Shown piece after piece: positions 1 through 4,131 of a stretch of DNA of 5,334 bases. Below the pieces are notes generated by a model that searched no databases, was not told where the DNA came from, and was given only the letters and a program-made list of their open reading frames with translations. Every line of letters starts with the position of its first letter. Positions within the stretch are counted from its first letter, which is position 1. Origin of the DNA: Gammaproteobacteria bacterium (lineage in GTDB: Bacteria > Pseudomonadota > Gammaproteobacteria > Methylococcales > Methylomonadaceae); NCBI GenBank assembly GCA_024276805.1, contig JAJRWJ010000367.1, forward strand, positions 1 through 5,334, given 5' to 3'. A program made the position numbers and the translations under genes.

Positions 1-78
1 CTGGCGCCGCTGCCCGACTCGGAATTCAAAGAGGCGATGATTTTGCTGGCAAACTTTTCCGTGCAGCGCAACTATTAG
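1..78 (+). CDS. ispB: Polyprenyl (octaprenyl) diphosphate synthase, C-terminal end
   Basis: Only the last 25 codons and the TAG stop are in the window; the gene enters from the left edge. The translated tail (LPDSEFKEAMILLANFSVQR then NY) matches what I know of the C-terminus of IspB-type trans-polyprenyl diphosphate synthases, which end in LPDS/T...EAL..LA.(F/I)(A/S)VQR. The enzyme condenses isopentenyl diphosphate units into the long isoprenoid side chain of ubiquinone in the cytoplasm. The catalytic DDxxD motifs lie upstream, outside the window. No gene follows in the same operon; a hairpin and then a separately promoted tRNA come next. Another long-chain prenyl synthase of the same family is the main alternative. 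Confidence 0.75.
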   Translation: MAPLPDSEFKEAMILLANFSVQRNY

Positions 79-170
79 GCGCGAAAGAAAAACGCAACAA
101 ACCCGGCAACCCGCTGCTGCGGAATCGCCACTTTAATCCCGTAATCGGGCAATGCCAATGCCCCAAGACC

Positions 171-196
171 TGGCTGCCAAAGTGATTTGGCAGCCA
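171..196. repeat. 11-bp perfect inverted repeat (hairpin) downstream of ispB
   Basis: TGGCTGCCAAA (171-181) pairs perfectly with TTTGGCAGCCA (186-196) around a GTGA tetraloop. It sits between the ispB stop and the tRNA promoter, where a terminator would be expected. No T-run follows on either strand, so it is not a canonical intrinsic terminator. It could block 3' exonucleases, be a processing site, or be a weak terminator. The stem is certain; the role is not. Confidence 0.6.
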
Positions 197-213
197 CTCC
201 CAAACAGTACAAG

Positions 214-242
214 TTGCCGAACTGCAAAAACATCTATACAAT
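214..242 (+). promoter_or_regulatory. Sigma70-like promoter of tRNA-Pro
   Basis: TTGCCG (214-219) and TACAAT (237-242) are separated by exactly 17 bp, matching four of six and five of six bases of the consensus hexamers. The predicted transcription start is around 249-250, giving a 5' leader of about 14 nt before the mature tRNA. The position immediately upstream of a tRNA supports the call; no experimental start is known. Confidence 0.6.
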
Positions 243-263
243 TAGCCTGCTGACAGTTTCATG

Positions 264-340
264 CGGAGTGTAGCTCAGCTTGGTAGAGCACTGCCTTCGG
301 GAGGCAGGGGCCGGAGGTTCGAATCCTCTCACTCCGACCA
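264..340 (+). tRNA. tRNA-Pro (anticodon CGG)
   Basis: A full cloverleaf can be folded by eye. The acceptor stem is CGGAGTG (264-270) with CACTCCG (330-336). The D arm is GCTC...GAGC. The anticodon stem is CTGCC (291-295) with GGCAG (303-307), with loop TTCGGGA and anticodon CGG at 298-300. The T arm is GGAGG-TTCGAAT-CCTCT. Discriminator A337 and CCA 338-340 are genome-encoded. The anticodon reads CCG proline codons. The C at position 1 and the discriminator A agree with bacterial tRNA-Pro. The gene stands alone, with its own promoter, and converges with the PEP-CTERM gene whose stop lies about 42 bp away. No T-rich terminator was seen after it. Confidence 0.97.
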
Positions 341-382
341 CCAGCCCAGTCAATCAGCAAGACAATTCCAGTTTTGAAGCCT

Positions 383-1324
383 TCAGACGGACTCGCTGCT
401 ACGACCCAGGAAGCCAAGAACCAACAACCCGCCTGTCACCAGCAGCAATACGGAAGGCTCTGGAACAGATCCCTGTGAGCCATCATATTTCTTCGTCGGA
501 TCGTTGACATCGTAAAATGAAGCCGTCCCGCCGACGACATCCCAGAAATCACCGGTAAACCCAAAGCTGCTCATGCTGTTAGATTCCGAGACAATAGCGT
601 CTGCGCTGCGAAAGTCGCCGGTATCGGCCGATGTTTGCAAGCTCATGCTGAGCTGATAGAGCCGCCCCGCCTCCAGCGTTGCAATGATGGTACCTTCCGC
701 GGACAGATCCATCCTGTTGCCGTTCAGAGTACTTCCGGCAAGTACACCTGTCACCGTAGGTGTCAGCTTCGGATTGATGAAATCGCTACCCTTGATGTTG
801 GCGCTGCCTCCAAACAGAGCGCCTGGCACATTGCTATACCCGCAGCCAGCACAGGCCCTGTATCTGAGGTTGGAGTTAAACTGCACGCCGGCCTCCTCGC
901 CGAAACCACCGGCAGTCACGGTCAGGAAACCGGAATAGTCCAGATCGTAGACAATCGTTCCTGCGGCGGTAGTCGTAAAATCCAGCACCCATGTGGAAGT
1001 AGCGCTTCCCGCGCTGGTAAATTTGTCCGCAGTGTCATCCGTTGCTCTGGCGGCAGCCCCAAGATTGTGATCACCGCGTACCACTGCGGCCGCCTGCGCT
1101 GCAGCGATGGTCGGTGTGGCCACGTTAACCTGGGCCTGGATCAGGGCACCACTATTCGAAGAGTCAGTATCTGACGGGAATCCAGCAAAAACTCCGTTGT
1201 AGCCAATCCCTGCACCAACCGTGGTAACCTTTGCCGCCTCAACCGACAGGGACAAAGACGCCAACAAAAAAAATGCCGCCATCAGTGAAATTCTGCGATA
1301 AAGGTTTTTGCTAAACTGAAACAT
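383..1324 (-). CDS. PEP-CTERM sorting-domain protein (secreted, exosortase substrate)
   Basis: This is a 313-residue exported protein. Residues 1-30 form a signal peptide: positive N-terminus (K6, R10, R11), hydrophobic core at about 13-27, likely cleavage after VEA or VEAA. The mature part is rich in Ala, Gly, Ser and Thr, with alternating beta-like stretches, and has one Cys pair (C158, C161, CAGC). The tail from 286 is a typical PEP-CTERM signal: VPEP at 287-290, a hydrophobic helix at about 292-307, then R308 and a short tail. In this family an exosortase recognises that tail, cuts near PEP, and the protein goes to the cell surface or exopolysaccharide. The exosortase gene itself is not in the window. 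The specific function of the mature domain is unknown to me. The start at 1324 (ATG) is fixed by a perfect AGGAGG six bases upstream; the in-frame TTG at 1342 would include that ribosome binding site in the coding region. A sigma54 promoter and repeated upstream sites suggest regulated expression. Confidence 0.9.
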   Translation of the reverse strand: MFQFSKNLYRRISLMAAFFLLASLSLSVEAAKVTTVGAGIGYNGVFAGFPSDTDSSNSGALIQAQVNVATPTIAAAQAAAVVRGDHNLGAAARATDDTADKFTSAGSATSTWVLDFTTTAAGTIVYDLDYSGFLTVTAGGFGEEAGVQFNSNLRYRACAGCGYSNVPGALFGGSANIKGSDFINPKLTPTVTGVLAGSTLNGNRMDLSAEGTIIATLEAGRLYQLSMSLQTSADTGDFRSADAIVSESNSMSSFGFTGDFWDVVGGTASFYDVNDPTKKYDGSQGSVPEPSVLLLVTGGLLVLGFLGRSSESV

Positions 1325-1330
1325 AAAATA

Positions 1331-1336
1331 CCTCCT
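1331..1336 (-). promoter_or_regulatory. Ribosome binding site that decides the PEP-CTERM start
   Basis: On the minus strand the sequence reads AGGAGG, six bases (TATTTT) before the ATG at 1324. It is a perfect Shine-Dalgarno match and rules out the in-frame TTG six codons upstream. Confidence 0.85.
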
Positions 1337-1390
1337 GTGCAATGCACACCAGATCAGATTGAATAAATTCAGAAAACACTAAATAAGATA

Positions 1391-1406
1391 GGCAAATTTT
1401 ATGCCA
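1391..1406 (-). promoter_or_regulatory. Sigma54 (RpoN) -24/-12 promoter of the PEP-CTERM gene
   Basis: On the minus strand the sequence is TGGCAT-AAAAT-TTGCC, against the consensus TGGCAC-N5-TTGCW. The invariant GG and GC are present with the required 10-base gap. The predicted start of transcription is near 1380, giving a leader of about 55 nt before the ATG at 1324. Sigma54 promoters need an enhancer-binding activator; three copies of a candidate activator site lie upstream. From memory, some PEP-CTERM/exosortase systems are controlled by RpoN with the PrsK/PrsR two-component pair, which makes this reading coherent. The match is by eye, not by scored matrix. Confidence 0.7.
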
Positions 1407-1470
1407 GTTAAAAATACCCTTGAGAAAACACTGATTTAAAAATTCTGGCTACAGAATGCCTTATTGAAGT

Positions 1471-1487
1471 TGTAAAAAATCCTGACA
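1471..1487. promoter_or_regulatory. 17-bp upstream activator-like site, copy 1
   Basis: TGTAAAAAATCCTGACA, centred about 100 bp upstream of the predicted sigma54 start. This is a typical distance for an enhancer-binding protein. The ends form an imperfect dyad (TGT...ACA). Minus-strand reading: TGTCAGGATTTTTTACA. It shares 12 of 17 invariant positions with copies 2 and 3. Confidence 0.55.
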
Positions 1488-1589
1488 CAATTACCGCAGG
1501 ATCAATACCCGCAACACCAGCAATATCAGGCACATCAACCCCACCATAATTAACACCATGAAAAACAAGGTAATTATACAAGAAAAAAG

Positions 1590-1606
1590 TGTAAAATTTT
1601 CCGACA
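1590..1606. promoter_or_regulatory. 17-bp upstream activator-like site, copy 2
   Basis: TGTAAAATTTTCCGACA, same orientation and same length as copy 1 and 119 bp farther from the PEP-CTERM start. Minus-strand reading: TGTCGGAAAATTTTACA. The centre is about 218 bp upstream of the predicted sigma54 start, within the range at which looping activators work. Confidence 0.5.
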
Positions 1607-1810
1607 CTCCATCCTTTGCTGCTGACAACCGGGAATACCGCTTTAACGCCCTACAGCCTGACGACTCTTGACAGCATTATCCTTACCTGGCGATGAAAAA
1701 AGGCAAAGTTGCCGCAAGTTCAATGACCAGCTCGCACACCACCAAAACATCAAAACACGCTTTTGTTGCACTAATAGACATAGCAACCAGCAAATCTTTT
1801 CCATCAAAAG

Positions 1811-1827
1811 TGTAAAAAAACCTGACA
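1811..1827. promoter_or_regulatory. 17-bp upstream activator-like site, copy 3
   Basis: TGTAAAAAAACCTGACA differs from copy 1 at one position only and lies 221 bp from copy 2. At about 440 bp upstream of the predicted sigma54 start it is far for an enhancer site, so it may be auxiliary or a leftover from a lost gene. Confidence 0.45.
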
Positions 1828-1942
1828 GATTACAATGGAACAGAGCCTCATCACCTTCGAACAGCAGATGATCGCGCCAGCGTTCATTCTGATGATGCCG
1901 ACGTACAGGACTGGGCATCCTGATTTTTATGCCAGCGCACCA

Positions 1943-1968
1943 CCCGGATTCCGCCAGCTCCATCCGGG
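1943..1968. repeat. REP-like palindrome, CCCGGAT...ATCCGGG
   Basis: CCCGGAT (1943-1949) pairs with ATCCGGG (1962-1968) across a 12-base loop. On the minus strand it reads GTAGCCCGGATGGAGC followed by GGCGGAATCCGGG. This closely resembles a dispersed intergenic palindrome (TAGCCCGGATGGAGCGCAGC-type) that I know from many proteobacterial genomes. No coding function is implied. Confidence 0.6.
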
Positions 1969-2009
1969 CTACGTTCGAAGCAGATTTTTCACTTTGTTCA
2001 CGCTCCCGA

Positions 2010-2026
2010 CCGGGACTTGCACCCGG
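2010..2026. repeat. Short GC palindrome, CCGGG-N7-CCCGG
   Basis: CCGGG (2010-2014) pairs with CCCGG (2022-2026) around ACTTGCA. It lies 41 bp from the preceding palindrome and about 40 bp past the stop of the membrane-protein gene, so it could help end that transcript. It lacks a T-run and may simply be part of the same intergenic repeat unit. Confidence 0.4.
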
Positions 2027-2064
2027 CATGAAGCACCAGGCTTATTCGTTAGGCGCAGTCACGT

Positions 2065-2466
2065 TCAAATTAAACTCCTTACCTTTGCCGCAAACCATGG
2101 CGAGATTGCAGTAACAAAAAGAACCACGATAAATAAGTCCCCTTTTTTAATATTGAATACTTTCATAACTTCCTGCCAAGACATACCCGCAACAAAGTGT
2201 CCGAAAATGAATTCAAAAGATACTGTGAGAACAACCCATAGCAACCCAATTGTGACATAAGCTTTAGGTTCTGAAGCACCGATAAACGGAACGAAAATCA
2301 GTGCAATCACAAAAACAAGCATCGCCAATGCGACTCCGCTAAGAGGTAACGCAATACTTGAACCAATTGTCGGCACTAGAACCTTTTCTCGAAAAATACC
2401 ATTCAGAATCGCTGCCAGAACGATAACAAGCCATATTCCTGTTGCCTTGACAAGTATTCCGCTCAT
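2065..2466 (-). CDS. Small four-helix inner-membrane protein of unknown function
   Basis: This is a 133-residue hydrophobic protein with four predicted membrane helices at about 8-25, 41-61, 70-92 and 110-126. Short polar links separate them: FREK at 25-28, SEPK at 65-68, and SWQEVMKVFNIKKGD at 96-110. There is no signal peptide, cofactor motif or catalytic signature. It resembles uncharacterised small membrane proteins I have seen in other bacteria, but I cannot assign a family name or function. The start is ATG 2466, with GGAG about 12 bases upstream, a rather long spacing. A longer reading from GTG 2559 would add 31 residues, but that DNA is the antisense of an IS110 transposase remnant, so the shorter start is preferred. 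The gene reads away from nirK and shares no operon with visible neighbours. The protein-like hydropathy pattern makes it likely real. Confidence 0.75.
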   Translation of the reverse strand: MSGILVKATGIWLVIVLAAILNGIFREKVLVPTIGSSIALPLSGVALAMLVFVIALIFVPFIGASEPKAYVTIGLLWVVLTVSFEFIFGHFVAGMSWQEVMKVFNIKKGDLFIVVLFVTAISPWFAAKVRSLI

Positions 2467-2532
2467 TCGTTTTAATTGCTCCGTCGCAGTGGACACGCCG
2501 GCTATGCGACGCCGGGAAAGGTGATCCGCCGT

Positions 2533-2789
2533 TTGCGGCTCTGTGGTAATGATTTGCACACCAAAACCTTGTTTTCATTCATTCTAAATGAATCCGGATA
2601 GATTGTCCCAGCTATCAACATTCTGACCAAACCAAAACCATTCTTCACGGCAATTCAACCGTTTCGAGAGGATATGGTGGTCGGTGTCGAATGTATGTTC
2701 CCCTGGTATCGGTTAGCCGGTCTTTGCATTGGGTTTTTTACGGCATGCGCTTTGACATGAAGCCAATTCATGGTGGAAAAGCCAAAAGG
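2533..2789 (+). pseudogene. IS110-family transposase, decayed N-terminal fragment
   Basis: Reading + from 2533 gives RLCGNDLHTKTLFSFILNES, then G and a TAG stop at 2599-2601, then IVPAINILTKPKPFFTAIQ and PFREDMVVGVECMFPWYRLA, then GLC to 2727. After a deletion and frameshift at about 2728-2736 the reading resumes in another frame with MRFDMKPIHGGKAK, to 2786. Known IS110 transposases start with (Y/L)CG(I/N)DLH, continue with ...PFRED.VVGVECMF.WYWLADLC and then FVLGHALYMKAIHGGKAKND. The order and spacing therefore match the N-terminal DEDD domain, including the first Asp (GNDLH) and the Glu (GVEC). The region after GGKAK, with the remaining catalytic Asp residues and the C-terminal Ser domain, is gone. 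Full-length transposases of the family are roughly 300-400 residues; about 80 codons remain. It is non-functional. IS110 elements lack classical terminal inverted repeats, so the original ends cannot be placed. Confidence 0.88.
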
Positions 2790-2850
2790 GCAGCCTCCTC
2801 TATTAAACAATACCACCACAAATGATGGAGAATTTATAGGCAACATTGCG

Positions 2851-2856
2851 TATAAT
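2851..2856 (+). promoter_or_regulatory. Probable -10 element of the nirK promoter
   Basis: TATAAT is a perfect -10 hexamer 30 bases upstream of the nirK ATG at 2887. That puts transcription start near 2863 and leaves a leader of about 23 nt. No good -35 hexamer is found 16-18 bp upstream, which suggests dependence on an activator. A TTATA (2834-2838) and TATAA (2851-2855) dyad spans the region, but I could not match it to a known FNR or NsrR site. Confidence 0.5.
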
Positions 2857-2886
2857 CGTTGCTTTCCCCCCACAAAAGGCCAGTCA

Positions 2887-4086
2887 ATGCAGCAATTAAA
2901 CGACGCAATAAAATATATCATCACTTTTTTTACCGACCCTTCTGGCCAGCCCGACAAAAACCGCTTGCTCATCGCCGCATTTGTTATCATCGCCGGCATC
3001 TGGCTTTTTTCTCCCGGCACCGAAGAGCAACCTGGGCAGATGCCGATGCAGATGGATATGAGCCAGCAGAAGCATATGACCAGTTTTGGCCCGGGAGACG
3101 GCTACCATATGCATAAACCGGTCGATGCAACAAAATTCAAACGCGTCACGGATATCAGCAGATCCGCTGCAGACCTGCCTCCCCCGTTGCACAGAAATAC
3201 GCCCAAAACCGTCGAGATCAACCTGGTCGCCACCGAAGTCATCGCCGATATTGTTCCGGTTACGTCTTACCTTTACTGGACTTTCGACAATACCGTGCCA
3301 GGGCCTTTTCTCAGAATTCGCGTCGGAGATACAGTCAAACTGAGCCTGCGCAATGATAAATCCAGCTCCCACGATCATTCCATCGACCTGCACGCGGTTA
3401 CCGGACCTGGTGGCGGCGCGGTGTTGACCGAAGTCAAGCCGGGAGAAACCAGAACCATGCAGTTCAAGGCGCTCAACCCGGGACTGTTCATCTACCATTG
3501 CGCCGCGGGCAATGCCCCGACACATATTGCCAACGGCATGTATGGACTGATTCTGGTGGAGCCGGAACAGGGGCTGGCGCCGGTGGACAAGGAATTTTAT
3601 GTCATGCAAGGTGAACTTTATACAAAAGGCATGATGGGCGCCAAGGGGTTTCAGGATTTCGACGCGATGAAAATGATTGCCGAGCAGCCGGAGTATATTT
3701 TCTTCAATGGCCGGCCCTGGTCACTGGTGGAAGATGGCCAGTTGCATGCCAATGTTGGCGATCGCATTCGCATGTTTGTCGGTAATGGCGGAGTGTCAAA
3801 ATTAGCGTCGTTTCATGTCATTGGTGAAATTTTTGACGAGGTCTATCCGGAAGGATCGACAAACCATGCCATTGAACATGTACACACTACGTTGATCCCT
3901 GCCGGAGGAGCTTCGTTTACCGAATTCAATGTTGAAGTACCGGGAGATTATGTTTTGGTGGACCATGCGCTGACCCGCGTCGACCGTGGCGCCTGGGGCA
4001 TTCTGAATGTCACTGGCGAAGCCGACAAAACGATTTATTCCGCAGCCCCCTCCAGCAGCACCAAAGCCTGGAGGAACAAGCGTTAG
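2887..4086 (+). CDS. nirK: Copper-containing nitrite reductase (NO-forming), AniA-like, membrane-anchored
   Basis: This 399-residue protein reduces nitrite to nitric oxide in the periplasm. Residues 27-43 form one membrane helix after a polar cytoplasmic start (K24, R26), with no clear cleavage site, so it probably stays anchored. Residues 52-64 are methionine-rich (M52, M54, M56, M58, M64) and form a linker. Two cupredoxin domains follow, at about 108-228 and 234-378. All copper ligands are present. Type 1: H164, C205, H213, M218. Type 2: H169, H204, H360. The catalytic pair is D167 and H310, with I312 shaping the site. The spacing from C205 to H213 and the NGMYGLILVEP stretch are as in Neisseria AniA, and one residue shorter than in Alcaligenes-type NirK. 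The start at 2887 is preferred because it follows a TATAAT and an AAAGG, while the upstream ATG at 2770 lies in the transposase remnant. narK follows 45 bp downstream, probably in the same operon. Confidence 0.95.
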   Translation: MQQLNDAIKYIITFFTDPSGQPDKNRLLIAAFVIIAGIWLFSPGTEEQPGQMPMQMDMSQQKHMTSFGPGDGYHMHKPVDATKFKRVTDISRSAADLPPPLHRNTPKTVEINLVATEVIADIVPVTSYLYWTFDNTVPGPFLRIRVGDTVKLSLRNDKSSSHDHSIDLHAVTGPGGGAVLTEVKPGETRTMQFKALNPGLFIYHCAAGNAPTHIANGMYGLILVEPEQGLAPVDKEFYVMQGELYTKGMMGAKGFQDFDAMKMIAEQPEYIFFNGRPWSLVEDGQLHANVGDRIRMFVGNGGVSKLASFHVIGEIFDEVYPEGSTNHAIEHVHTTLIPAGGASFTEFNVEVPGDYVLVDHALTRVDRGAWGILNVTGEADKTIYSAAPSSSTKAWRNKR

Positions 4087-4131
4087 AGCAATTTCTTAGA
4101 CCATCAACCATCTGACAACAAGGAGAAACTT

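Larger units (their letters stand above)
1325..2064. other. Long intergenic region without a convincing gene
   Basis: This 740-bp stretch lies between two minus-strand genes. The part nearest the PEP-CTERM gene (1325-1830) is A/T-rich on the plus strand and carries the sigma54 promoter and three 17-bp sites. The part from about 1835 to 2060 is more GC-rich and carries two palindromes. The reading frames crossing it on both strands lack ribosome binding sites, recognisable domains and protein-like composition, so I call none of them genes. Confidence 0.65.

Noticed and set aside
264..340. tRNA-Pro as an integration site for a genomic island
   Set aside because: No integrase gene and no direct repeat of the tRNA 3' end anywhere in the window.
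382..390. TTCAGACGG, nine of ten bases of the Neisseria DNA uptake sequence
   Set aside because: A single imperfect copy inside the PEP-CTERM stop region; expected by chance.
1325..1343. Sigma54-like TGGTGTGCATTGCAC close to the PEP-CTERM start
   Set aside because: The GG-to-GC gap is 8 rather than 10 bases and it overlaps the ribosome binding region; the element at 1391-1406 fits much better.
1693..1815. 40-codon frame on the plus strand starting MKKGKVAAS
   Set aside because: No Shine-Dalgarno sequence or good promoter, low-complexity Ser/Thr/Lys composition, and it ends inside the third 17-bp site.
1643..2029. 128-codon open frame on the minus strand between the PEP-CTERM and membrane-protein genes
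   Set aside because: No ribosome binding site, no recognisable domain, and it runs through the palindromes and a 17-bp regulatory site. Composition is not protein-like.
1996..2040. Possible group II intron or tRNA-like fragment around the GGGTGCAAGTCCC stem (minus strand)
   Set aside because: Only one 5-bp stem is convincing; no domain V hairpin, no cloverleaf and no intron-encoded protein are present.
2044..2060. GTTAGGC (minus strand GCCTAAC) just past the membrane-protein stop, resembling an integron attC core
   Set aside because: No matching partner core is found within a usual attC length downstream on that strand, and no paired inner boxes are seen.
1835..2260. 141-codon open frame on the plus strand
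   Set aside because: It overlaps the membrane-protein gene antisense, crosses both palindromes and has no ribosome binding site.
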